NCBI GenBank assembly: GCA_037447655.1
Contig: JBBHKE010001386.1
Coordinates: forward strand, 156,108 to 171,582
Origin: Zygnema cylindricum
Taxonomy: Eukaryota > Streptophyta > Zygnematophyceae > Zygnematales > Zygnemataceae
Length of the DNA stretch: 15,475 nucleotides
Direction of reading: 5' to 3'
Shown here: positions 9,901 through 15,475 of the stretch, one piece after another
Position numbering within the stretch: position 1 is the first letter of the stretch
Layout of the letters: every line of letters starts with the position of its first letter
Notes under the pieces: model-generated
What the model was told of the DNA's origin: nothing
Databases searched by the model: none
The model's input: only the letters and a program-made list of their open reading frames with translations
Translations under genes and position numbers: made by a program

Positions 9901-10399
9901 CATATGTCATGCTGGCATTGATGCTCCTTGCATTCATTGTGCAGCTGATCAACCAGTGAGAACTCCTCTCTCTCTTTTCTGTCTTTATTTATTTACTTAT
10001 TTCGGTTCATTTCCTGTGAATCTATCGGGTCGTCTCTTTGGGGAGGTCGGTCGAAAGTGCAGAAATGGGAAGAGATCGGATTTCCTGGCAGCTTTTGTTT
10101 TTTCAAGGAGAGTTTTTTAGAAAGATAGAAAAACCAAAATCATGAAGAAATAATACTGCAAATATAGGTGATCTGAACTTTCTCGGTCTGTGTTTTTCCT
10201 TTTCTTGCCTCTGTAGTTTTTTTTTTTTTTTTTTTTTTTTCACTCTTTGGGATTTTCCAACTTTTTTTTTTGCAGCTGGGCCGCCCTAGTCCAACAAATG
10301 AACCGGATGTTCTATCCTTCAGATGATGAAAAAAGTCCTTCCCATAACTCAGAATCAGAAGTTTATACCGATGATGACATCAGCGGGGATATAGGCTGA
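778..10399 (+). CDS. Ig-like/TRP-like multi-pass membrane protein (gene span, 11 exons, 5'-partial)
   Basis: Spliced gene whose exons give roughly 640 residues in the window; the start lies upstream. It is likely a large surface or endomembrane protein with a TRP/Flc-like (fungal flavin-carrier/polycystin-related) channel or transporter module. Seen in order: the end of a bacterial-type Ig-like domain with the motif VTDVTGNAN, TM1, the signature LQIFAITEQLAV followed by LPGFYRQLAGSLKWS, a loop with sequons NAT, NYT and NSS, then hydrophobic segments in the exons at 7167, 8436, 9373 and 9774. Family-like motifs are PPRLQFF, LGIFFEDYTG and PFTERGIQVAEA. The C-tail is acidic and Ser-rich and ends at TGA 10397-10399. 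Nine of ten splice junctions agree in phase, which strongly supports the model; 5715/6096 does not. Transport activity and substrate are inferred from family resemblance only. The family assignment is from memory of motifs, not a search. Confidence 0.72.
1986..3215. mobile_element. TIR element A, 1.23 kb, TA-flanked
   Basis: The left end reads CACCGTGAATCGTAATTAG and the reverse complement of the right end reads CTCCGTGAATCGTAATTAG, a near-perfect terminal inverted repeat of about 20 bp. Both ends are flanked by TA (1984-1985 and 3216-3217), as expected of Tc1/mariner or Stowaway-like insertions. Inner flanks carry repeated ATTAGNGT motifs. No transposase is visible; open frames are short and lack catalytic signatures, so it is probably non-autonomous. 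The right 300 bp is homologous to element C at the window end. Confidence 0.7.
2616..2640. repeat. Hairpin near the centre of element A
   Basis: Perfect 11-bp arms (CAACCCACCTC and GAGGTGGGTTG) around a 3-base loop, directly after a T-run at 2596-2605. GC-rich in an AT-rich element. It could form a cruciform or RNA stem. Confidence 0.7.
5508..5715 (+). CDS. Exon b: juxtamembrane segment and TM1
   Basis: After the split Tyr codon the frame reads EDSRPARISS and then a hydrophobic helix, YVVAGVFGWTALVTGSASLA, which is the expected first membrane segment following the extracellular Ig-like part. The acceptor TTCTTTCCTCAATGCAG is good. The strong donor GTGAGA at 5716 is placed one base before an in-frame TGA, so translation must splice at or before here. 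Used at 5715 it leaves phase 2, which conflicts with the family-like frame of the next exon. Weaker phase-0 donors exist earlier (GTATCC at 5648, and a GTGGAG after the codons for STPV), so the last 15-25 residues are uncertain. A longer open frame over the same DNA from 5398 has no domain-like content and is treated as a shadow. Confidence 0.68.
5761..5788 (+). other. G-quadruplex-capable G/T tract
   Basis: Five GGG runs separated by 2, 2, 7 and 2 bases (GGGTTGGGCTGGG then TTGGACT then GGGTTGGG). Located in the intron just after exon b on the coding strand, so a structure could form in the pre-mRNA close to the problematic donor. Confidence 0.5.
5867..6095 (+). promoter_or_regulatory. Long intronic polypyrimidine tract at the exon c acceptor
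   Basis: About 230 bases dominated by CT, CCT and CCCTCT repeats, ending CCAG at 6095. It acts as an unusually strong 3' splice-site context. Similar C/T-rich sequence continues after exon c at about 6326-6435. Confidence 0.5.
6096..6316 (+). CDS. Exon c: TRP-like signature exon
   Basis: The acceptor follows a very long pyrimidine tract (CCCTCT repeats) ending CCAG at 6095. In the frame starting at 6096 the product reads RLALHLQIFAITEQLAV, then SRLPGFYRQLAGSLKWS, then ILRLPLPF. This is the short amphipathic LQ-(I/L)-FA-(I/L)-T...L...Y...L.WS block that follows TM1 in protist and fungal TRP/Flc-like proteins, so this frame is preferred. The donor GTGGGT at 6317 leaves phase 2 and joins the next exon as TG+G (Trp). 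The other long open frame (with CDWPSTCRF...) would also splice in phase, using 5715 and a donor at 6321, but it has low-complexity Ser/Pro content and no family match. The start of this exon relative to exon b is therefore unresolved. Confidence 0.62.
6589..6897 (+). CDS. Exon d: glycosylation-sequon-rich loop
   Basis: Entered in phase 2 after TTTTTGATCAG; the frame from 6590 is open for 103 codons to the excellent donor GTAAGC at 6898 (phase 2). It encodes a mostly hydrophilic segment with three N-glycosylation sequons (NAT, NYT, NSS), several Tyr/Trp residues and the end NFPHLNSNYHG. It lies between the post-TM1 signature and TM2, so by topology it is probably a luminal or extracellular loop. 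I know no specific domain here. The substring DATGSGKTT looks like a P-loop, but the surrounding fold is absent. Both borders agree in phase with their neighbours, which is good evidence that it is coding. Confidence 0.66.
7167..7369 (+). CDS. Exon e: TM2 and TM3
   Basis: The acceptor GTATAG ends at 7166 and the donor GTGAGA begins at 7370. The split GG+G codon gives Gly, then WKEYITVVFYAAILIIGLTL leads a long hydrophobic helix. After YRGQWLYGLMD comes PPRLQFFCIALTLLAVSW, a second helix. A Pro-Arg-Leu-x-x-Phe turn at the start of a helix is a familiar mark of TRP/Flc-like membrane cores. It leaves in phase 1, matching the AC start of the proposed microexon at 8335. Another possible acceptor near 7105 (TTTTTCAG) opens a frame with nothing family-like and is not favoured. 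Confidence 0.75.
7370..8334 (+). other. Intron between exons e and f
   Basis: AT-rich with no supported exon, RNA gene or repeat. A 48-codon open stretch near 7602-7745 has no motif. A TATA-like run at 8294-8301 lies inside the gene and is not evidence of a promoter. Confidence 0.45.
8335..8363 (+). CDS. Exon f: 29-nt microexon
   Basis: Predicted because a phase-1 donor (7369) and a phase-0 acceptor (8435) must be bridged. TCCCTTAG ends at 8334; the 29 bases give a split Asp codon and then LLKGLIMFI, followed by a donor-like GTAACT at 8364. The joined peptide HIIR-D-LLKGLIMFI-VRQK makes a sensible amphipathic linker into the next membrane segment. The acceptor tract is weak and no transcript evidence is available. 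The alternative is that coding runs on unspliced from 8335 to 8742. Confidence 0.45.
8436..8742 (+). CDS. Exon g: TM4 and conserved cytosolic linker
   Basis: 102 codons plus one base, from acceptor TTTGTTTGCAG to donor GTGAGA at 8743. It begins VRQKVEESWW, followed by a long hydrophobic stretch around LGVITINIWPILFVLASI that may form one long or two packed helices, then a charged cytosolic linker (REMTEPRED). The end reads HILPRLGIFFEDYTG. A Gly-x-Phe-Phe-Glu-Asp-Tyr turn at the end of a linker before the next membrane block is one of the clearest family signatures of TRP/Flc-like proteins. The exon leaves in phase 1 and joins GTA (Val) at 9078. Confidence 0.75.
8743..9077 (+). other. Intron between exons g and h
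   Basis: 335 bases, purine-rich in its first half (runs of GA-rich sequence to about 8960), starting GTGAGA and ending TTTTGCAG. The first part stays open in frame to a stop at 8850-8852, but the residues (repeated Glu, Lys and Arg) look like composition bias rather than coding. Confidence 0.55.
9078..9157 (+). CDS. Exon h: short linker exon
   Basis: Acceptor TTTTGCAG ends at 9077 and donor GTGAGC starts at 9158. The split Val codon is followed by WGLSGFFGVLKDRLRVLYAA and then VEYSRM, ending exactly on a codon. A mixed hydrophobic and basic stretch linking the FEDY motif to the next membrane helix is expected at this point. Phase 1 in and phase 0 out fit both neighbours. Confidence 0.72.
9373..9486 (+). 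CDS. Exon i: TM5 and TM6
   Basis: Exactly 38 codons, phase 0 at both ends, acceptor TTATGTGCAG and donor GTAGGA at 9487. It encodes a hydrophobic IAIGVVFAVW segment, a short polar turn (TENDNSSA) with an NSS sequon, and a second hydrophobic helix VIALLGIIGANFLYLIVFQ. This pair of helices with a short turn is consistent with the channel core. Because the exon is symmetric (0,0) it could be skipped without a frameshift. Confidence 0.73.
9774..9955 (+). CDS. Exon j: TM7 and TM8
   Basis: Acceptor CCTTTTGTAG ends at 9773; donor GTGAGA at 9956 leaves phase 2. It begins PFTERGIQVAEA, a Pro-Phe...Arg...Glu entry typical of the last membrane pair in TRP-like proteins. Two hydrophobic helices follow, around LLCELLVFVGALLLISYG and IVAYVMLALMLLAFIVQLI, separated by NWTRGTCE, which contains one more NWT sequon. 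The CA left over joins C at 10276 to give His. A longer shadow frame over the same DNA shows no membrane pattern. Confidence 0.75.
10217..10240 (+). repeat. T24 homopolymer
   Basis: Uninterrupted run of 24 T in the last intron, 35 bases before the exon k acceptor. It probably serves as the pyrimidine tract and is a likely length-variable site. Confidence 0.8.
10276..10399 (+). CDS. Exon k: acidic C-terminal tail and stop
   Basis: The acceptor TTTTTTTTTTGCAG ends at 10275. The split His codon is followed by WAALVQQMNRMFYPSDDE, then a Ser/Asp/Glu-rich tail containing KSPSHNSESE and TDDDISGDIG, and a TGA stop at 10397-10399. A short, acidic and phosphorylatable-looking tail is common in membrane channels for trafficking or regulation, but no specific motif is identified. 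The stop and phase make this the 3' end of the coding region with good confidence. Confidence 0.78.
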
Positions 10400-11276
10400 G
10401 CTTAGCATGAAGGGTATGGTTATTGCTATAGCCGACGCAGCATTAATTCAAGGTATAGGATTCGCAAGTAGTTAGTTGTACACGATCTTTATTGGTAGGT
10501 TTAAAAGGGTTGAGAATGATCGATAGGCGTATAATCAGTTGACACGAGGCAGATAAGGAGAGCGCTACGCTACAGTCCTCATATTTTTTTTTCTTTTCCC
10601 TTCGCTGTAAGTTGCACAATTTGTTTATGTAGAAAAAAAAAAGTTAACGCAACAGTTACCGGCTTGCCTTCCTTTATTCGCACGGAAGTACAAAACAGGT
10701 GAAGGAGGGTTGCGCCCAAAACAACCTGTTGTTGTTTGTGAGTACATTAGATTCAAGGCACGCCAGTCGTGGGTAGTTTTGGACTTCGTAGGTTTTTTGA
10801 CAATGAAAAAAGGTCTCTTAGAGCAAGTCGAACTAGGATGTGTAGAACAATTTCAAAGTAAGAAAAAATATTAAAGAAAAGATTTAGTTATGGAGGCGAC
10901 ATGGTGTCATTCTTTGGGTTGGAAATATATAAAAAAAAAGTCCTTGTTTTGTTTGTTTGTTTGTTAGTTTGAACATGGAATTGGAGTATTTCGTGCTTCT
11001 GGATTTACATGTGACAGTTTCTCGGCAACATTGGCCTATCGGACAGTTTTGAAAAGGCTTGGTTTTGGAAAATCAGCAACAATATAGTGTAGCTTGTGAG
11101 GCCAAACATATCGGTTCATCGGACATCCAAGTCTTTGCAATAAACTTCACGACAATAAACTAATTGGAACCCAACTGTAAGTTGTCTATATGAAAGGGGA
11201 TTTCCCGTTTAAAGAATTTGGCCCGTTTCTCCACTGTATCCTGAGTCGCCATCTGAGTTAACACTGTTGCCACATC
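10400..11276 (+). other. 3' flank / probable 3' UTR
   Basis: Follows the TGA stop and contains no supported gene. It has a (GTTT)n microsatellite at about 10945-10966 and two AATAAA hexamers at 11139 and 11154 that could act as polyadenylation signals, although a 750-base 3' UTR would be required and hexamer use varies in protists. Confidence 0.4.
11139..11159 (+). terminator. Possible polyadenylation signals
   Basis: Two AATAAA hexamers fifteen bases apart downstream of the gene, before a drop into the pyrimidine tract. Only the motif supports this; such hexamers arise by chance in AT-rich DNA. Confidence 0.25.
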
Positions 11277-11420
11277 GCTCTTTTCCCTCCCTTTTCCTCC
11301 TTCCTTTCCCCTCTCCTCCCTTCCCCTTCCCTTCCCACTCCCCCCTTCCCCCACTTCCCCCCCCTTTCTTCCTTCTCCCCCACCCTCCGCGCACTTCCTC
11401 TCTCCTCCCCTCCCTCCCTC
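11277..11420. repeat. Polypyrimidine low-complexity tract
   Basis: About 145 bases of almost pure C/T on the plus strand (G/A on the minus) with blocks of CCCTTCC and TCCCC, broken by GCGC near 11389. Open frames across it on both strands are artefacts of composition. It could form triplex (H-DNA). Confidence 0.75.
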
Positions 11421-11628
11421 ACCTTCACTTTTTTACTACTGGTATCATACCGGTTTGTCTCTACATTGTTAAATTCATAAATTGTGCGCACATTTGCTCG
11501 ACGAAGGAGGGTTGCTCGATTGAAGGAGGATGAAGGAGGGTTGGTCGATTTGCAAGGTTGCGACCACTGTTCGAATCGCGGCGGTGAAACTGCGGCAGGA
11601 CTCGCAACAATCAAAATGTTAGCGTTGT

Positions 11629-11772
11629 GTATCGGTAGGGGTTTTGCCGATAACCAATATGTCCCTGTTTTGACTTACCGATAATCGACATATTGGAACG
11701 ATATATCGGTACCGGTGTTATAAAAAAAACCGATATTATAGGTTTTTCATCGCGATAACACCGGTACCGATA
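11629..11772. repeat. CGATA-rich block with 18-bp inverted repeat
   Basis: Six copies of TATCGG or CCGATA in about 145 bases, in both orientations. The last part forms perfect 18-bp arms at 11704-11721 (TATCGGTACCGGTGTTAT) and 11755-11772 around a 33-base loop. It resembles the subterminal repeats of a DNA transposon, but no element boundary could be defined. Confidence 0.6.
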
Positions 11773-12283
11773 ACTATTGATGATAACTGTACGGTTTTTT
11801 TGTACATCTATACGGATAAGTGTCCGTACTAAACTCCCGTTATACAGAGTACGGAACAGATTGTCATACGTAGCATGCCACGCTATATACAGTCAAAATA
11901 TAATACATTATATTATACAGTATACTATTCATAGTTGTTCACGGCGATTAGTGTGAACGTACCGTACGTGACGAATTATACGTAACTAACGCATTGAACC
12001 TTTTGATCAAATCGCAAAAAATCGTTAATGAATTTCCTTCCGTACTATTCCGTACATAAAAAAACAAAAAACTATTACATATAGCGCAGTTTGCAAGTTT
12101 TCCCCATTAAATGAGCGGTAAAACAATAAACTGTTTAAAGGTTTATCACAAATCTTGTTAGTATTGGAATTTCTTTACCAAACGGTAGTCCTGTCGTTCA
12201 CCCTAGATTATACTACGAACTTGACGTACTCGGGTTTGAAAGCCACGAAGATAAAATTTTATGCAATTTCGTCTCTGTTCCAT

Positions 12284-12319
12284 GGGCGTCTTCTTTCATA
12301 AAAATTGAAGAAGACGCCC
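12284..12319. repeat. Hairpin with 14-bp arms
   Basis: GGGCGTCTTCTTTCA and TGAAGAAGACGCCC pair with one bulged base around a 7-base AT loop. Confidence 0.65.
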
Positions 12320-12418
12320 GTACAAATTTCAAAGTGAACGCGCGAAATTATTGTGACGTTGAACATATCTTTTCGAAAATGTCCGTACATTTTCGATTAT
12401 AAAACGTACAACTTCCGT

Positions 12419-12453
12419 GGTATTTCTGTTCAGTTTACTGAACAGAAAATACC
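12419..12453. repeat. Hairpin with 15-bp arms
   Basis: GGTATTTCTGTTCAG and CTGAACAGAAAATACC pair with one bulge around a TTTA loop. Confidence 0.65.
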
Positions 12454-12720
12454 AATAAGTGCGACGCATATTTCCCGTTTTATTTCGTACATTTACGTTA
12501 AAAAAGCACAGTTACAGTAATTAGTTTACATGTTTCAGTTTAAATTTCACGTTTTTTTACGATTTTTTCAAAAGTCACGAACTATACGTTTTCAATCGCA
12601 AAAAAGGAAAAAAACCGCGCGATTTGAACAAACTATACTACTATTATATATCGTACTATATACTTTTCTAATTTCTACTTATCGCCGATAAGGAATTTGT
12701 CGACTATTTACAGCGACCAT

Positions 12721-13329
12721 TAATAGCGGTACACGTGTGCTGCCGACGATCTGATTTCATAAACGAAATGACATATCGAGACCACGCGAAACGAAGTACG
12801 CGTGTCCTTGTGACACAATGATGACAAGGGTGCTTGTTAACGGTCCGATGGGTACGCGATCGATCCAAAATTATATGTGATAGGCCATCAATCGAGTCAT
12901 CGCACAAAACGACAGTAGTTTATTTTTTTATCCAATTGGCCCCAACGCTTGTAGTTGCATGCGTAGCAGTAACATCGTCGCTTGAAGACAAAATTGCGAA
13001 TGACAAGGCGACAAACAGATGTCGCACAACAGTGGTAGTGTGGTACTATGATTTTATGTTTTCAAGTCAAAACGTCACAGCATTGTACGGTTTCTTCTTT
13101 TTCTTTTCTTCTCTTTTCTTGAGGTAAGGTACCTTGAGCCGTACGTATTCTTGTACCATCCTCCAATACCATTTCACAGAAAACAGACACCTGTCCAGTC
13201 AAGTGGACTCATATATGTGTCGAATTCATATTTCATATTTACCGACATCTGAGAAAAGACAAAATATTGAGAGCCCGCTTCAAAAGCAAGGCGTTGAATT
13301 CGTACAGGAATGCACCTTGCTGAGTGCTA
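12721..13329. other. Intergenic sequence without supported genes
   Basis: Open frames at 12834-13127 (plus), 12704-12907 (minus) and 13134-13355 (plus) show no domain, good start context or splice pattern. The last runs into a transposon end, so it is not a real gene. Confidence 0.45.
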
Positions 13330-13546
13330 CACCGCCAATCGTTATTAGCGTGTAAGTTTTTTTAGCGTATACGAATAATTAGCGTGGTTTACGCTAATTG
13401 GGAATTTGGAAATTTTCGAATAAATCATCTATTCTAATTAGGAATTAGGGTTTTTTTAAATAGTGTGGATAATTCTATTTGAGAATAAAATTAAAAAAAA
13501 AGCGGGACGGAATTAGCGTACACAACGCTAGTAACGATTGGCGGTG
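13330..13546. mobile_element. TIR element B1, 217 bp, MITE-like
   Basis: Starts CACCGCCAATCGTTATTAG and ends with the complement (CTAGTAACGATTGGCGGTG), flanked by TA on both sides (13328-13329, 13547-13548). No coding capacity. Its left end aligns without gaps for about 89 bp with the reverse complement of the right end of B2, and its right end pairs with the left end of B2, so it is a shorter sibling of B2 in opposite orientation. Confidence 0.72.
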
Positions 13547-13598
13547 TACTGTACACCGCCAATCGTTATTAGCGTTGTGTACACTAACTCCGTCCCGC
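13502..13598. repeat. 48-bp-arm palindrome at the B1/B2 junction
   Basis: Arms 13502-13549 and 13551-13598 are complementary except at three positions, with a single unpaired base (13550) at the centre. Formed by two transposon ends facing each other with 3 bases (CTG) between their flanking TAs. Adjacent A- and T-runs may extend it. Confidence 0.8.
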
Positions 13599-14091
13599 TT
13601 TTTTTTTTTAATTCTCCATTAGTGTAGTTCATTCTATTTTTTTCTTTATTCTATTTAGGGTTATTTTCAGTACGTCGTCTCTTAAATAGAGTGGTGTACG
13701 GTCAGTGTCTGACCGTACATAAGTGTACCTTTTTAAGTTAAAAAGTACAATAAATTAGTTTTAGTAACCTTGGACGCATGAGAATGTGCGTTCTAAAAAG
13801 GAAACAAAACTAGGTCGTAAAAAATCCCGTTCGCACATATTCGTCCGAGAGCCGCGTTTCGACCGTGTGAATGTACGATTTGTGTACGATTTGTCAGATT
13901 TTGTACGGAGACCTATATTAGTGTAAGCATGTTGGCAACCGACATTTTCTTTTTCAAAGATCCAAATTACCATAATCAAACAATTAGAATGTATGATTTT
14001 TTCCAAAATTTCCAAATTCTTAAATAGCGTACACCACTGTAATTGGCTGTATACGCTAAAGAAGCCTACACGCTAATAGCGATTGGCGGTG
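13554..14091. mobile_element. TIR element B2, 538 bp
   Basis: Ends CACCGCCAATCGTTATTAG and, on the other side, CTAATAGCGATTGGCGGTG, flanked by TA (13552-13553, 14092-14093). It carries an internal hairpin module at 13696-13718 and the downstream motif of paired AAAAGTAC/GTACCTTTT words that recur in elements A and C. The minus-strand open frame at 13761-14015 lies inside it and has no transposase signature. Confidence 0.72.
13696..13718. repeat. Internal hairpin module of element B2
   Basis: Perfect 10-bp arms (GTACGGTCAG and CTGACCGTAC) with a TGT loop. Related but less perfect versions are at about 3032-3054 in element A and about 15357-15380 in element C. Confidence 0.7.
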
Positions 14092-14638
14092 TAGACGTGA
14101 CGACGTTATCGTAAAGATTGCATAGCAATTTATTTCACAAATTTTTGTAACACAAATTTTTAACCAATGCGCAAAAAGTGGCGCCGTACGTGCGATGGAA
14201 GGTAGAGAATGGTTGCGCACACCAGAAAGATTTGATTCGCGCACCAATCCAGCTAGGCCTTGCGCAACCGACAACTGGCGACAACAGGCTGCAAAAGGTA
14301 CAGTACTTCTCGCAATTTTAACAATGCAGAATAAAAGTTTAGACTTCGGAGATGATTGGCTGGTGAAACAAGAAAAACACCCGAAACATGCCCGGAGAAA
14401 CCCTAAAATCCCCCAACCAACAAAATCAACCCAGTAAACGTCACACCACGCTGTCGAACGTCTTTAATTAACCAATAACTAAATTTTTGAACAAAAACAA
14501 AGGAGAAAACTCTGAGCATTCTAAAGGCGAGCCCGCAAAAAAAGTCGAAACATTCGGCACTGGCGCGGTTCTCCGCGGCCGCTGACCGTCACAAATTTCC
14601 ATGCAAAGAAATAATAAAATGCGCACAGTCTGGAGGCT
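14092..14638. other. Intergenic sequence with one small unassigned open frame
   Basis: A plus-strand frame at 14195-14437 would give 80 residues rich in Arg, Gln, Lys and Pro, without a recognised domain, and the minus-strand frame 14056-14274 overlaps it. Neither is supported as a gene. Confidence 0.4.
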
Positions 14639-14772
14639 GGTGTACGCAGCAAAAAATCGTAGGTGTGTACATAGCAAATGTCGTAGGTGTGTACGCAGAA
14701 AATATTGTAGGTGACTATGCAGCAAATATTGTATGTGTGTACGAAGCAGATATTGTAGGTGTACGCAATATT
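14639..14772. repeat. 24-bp tandem repeat, about 5.5 copies
   Basis: Units begin at 14639, 14663, 14687, 14711, 14735 and 14759 (partial). Consensus is approximately GTGTGTACGCAG followed by CAAATATTGTAG. Units differ at several positions, so the array is old. There are no spacers, so it is not CRISPR. On the minus strand it would encode an 8-residue repeat, but there is no other sign of coding. Confidence 0.8.
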
Positions 14773-15191
14773 TTCCTATTTTTTCCTAGAAACTCGTGAG
14801 ACCGGAAGTCAACTGATCAAGTCAGCGCCGTTTGCGGTCAGCTTTGTACTATTTTTCGAATGATGTTCGTATAGTTATAAACTTTTTTGACGTCAGCGCT
14901 TGCGCCAAATCAGAATTCCACTTGCGACATCGTAGCCAGTGTCGTACATGATCGAAGTTTTGACGCGTTCGGGACTTTTCAGGTTCATTTTTTTTAAAAG
15001 CAATATTTTGGCGTTTTCCAAAAGACGCTGTTCCCAGAAAAACGTCGCCCAAAAAAATTGTCACGCCAAAATTGTCACCTTTACGAGACCGTGAAAATGT
15101 AATTTTTTGCCAGTTTTTGTACGGAATTCCGGAAGACGATCCCCTCTAATGGTACGGAAAACGCTGGTTTTGGGACTAAGGAAAAAAGCTA
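14773..15191. other. Sequence between tandem repeat and element C
   Basis: No gene supported. The minus-strand open frame 14849-15064 is basic and motif-free. GTACGG occurs at 15119 and 15152. Confidence 0.4.
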
Positions 15192-15475
15192 CACCGCGAA
15201 TCGTAATTAGAGTAAATTACTCTAATTCGGTCGCTCGAAATTTCGACTCTTCACGTCAAATAGAGTAAACGATTCTAATTTTTTCATTATTCTATTTAAG
15301 GAAAAGTATAATTAGCGTTTTTAATTCTAATATAGGTTCGTTTTAAATAGCGTGGAGTACGGACGACCTCCGACCGTGCAAAATTGTACTTTATTAAGTA
15401 AAAAAGTACAAATGATGATTTAATACAGGCCGTTATCATGTAACTGCGTTTTAGCAAACCGTGTAGTGCAAACGT
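15192..15475. mobile_element. TIR element C, cut by window end
   Basis: Begins CACCGCGAATCGTAATTAG after TA at 15190-15191. It then shares with the reverse complement of the right part of element A the sequences AATTAGAGT, CTATTTAAGG, AAATAG-GTGG, TGTACTTTATT, TTTAATACAGG and GTAACTGCGTTTT in the same order over nearly 300 bases. It is therefore the same family as A, in the opposite orientation; its other end is outside the window. Confidence 0.72.

Larger units (their letters stand above)
11773..12720. other. AT-rich, hairpin-bearing sequence without genes
   Basis: No supported coding region. Contains hairpins at 12284-12319, 12419-12453 and 12678-12692 and GTACGG words at 11789 and 11849, so it is probably decayed transposon DNA. 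Confidence 0.45.

Noticed and set aside
11160-11614. Minus-strand Gly/Arg/Lys/Glu-rich open frames
   Set aside because: Composition artefact of the purine-rich strand of a low-complexity tract.
13761-14015. Minus-strand open frame in element B2 as a transposase
   Set aside because: Only 84 codons, no DDE catalytic spacing and no helix-turn-helix pattern that I can see.
14639-14772. CRISPR array
   Set aside because: Units are contiguous with no spacers and the genome is eukaryotic.

Overview
The window is intron-rich eukaryotic DNA. Its interpretable content is one large plus-strand gene (778-10399, 5' end outside the window) set in AT-rich, transposon-derived sequence. No bacterial operon structure, rRNA, tRNA or CRISPR array is visible. 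The encoded protein joins an Ig-like repeat to a TRP/Flc-type multi-pass membrane module. From my knowledge of such families this resembles proteins of stramenopile algae and related protists. With pyrimidine-rich introns and kilobase introns, a brown-alga-like or other intron-rich stramenopile is my best guess. The species cannot be fixed from the sequence alone.

Gene layout: eleven exons can be placed by reading frame, GT/AG borders and splice phase. They lie at 778-932, 5508-5715, 6096-6316, 6589-6897, 7167-7369, 8335-8363, 8436-8742, 9078-9157, 9373-9486, 9774-9955 and 10276-10399 (TGA stop at 10397-10399). The order of the protein is: the end of an Ig-like domain, TM1, a TRP-like intracellular signature, a loop with N-glycosylation sequons, a core of about seven more hydrophobic segments, and a short acidic C-terminal tail. 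Nine of the ten junctions keep phase. The junction 5715/6096 does not, and is flagged.

Non-coding layout: the 4.6 kb intron 933-5507 holds a 1.23 kb TIR element (1986-3215). Downstream of the gene come a 3' flank (10400-11275), a pyrimidine tract, a CGATA-rich hairpin block (11629-11772), several other hairpins (12284-12692), a head-to-head pair of TIR elements (13330-13546 and 13554-14091), a 24-bp tandem repeat (14639-14772) and a third element location cut by the window end (15192-15475). The TIR elements share TA-flanked ends and ATTAGNGT motifs, and most share an internal hairpin module, so they are one family. The hexamer GTACGG is common in these element-rich zones and almost absent from the gene zone 3388-11788.

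I see no recognisable transposase and no second confident protein gene. The most interesting points are the Ig-plus-TRP architecture, the frame conflict at one junction, a 29-nt microexon next to a 72-nt in-frame stop-free intron, and the hairpin-forming transposon family.
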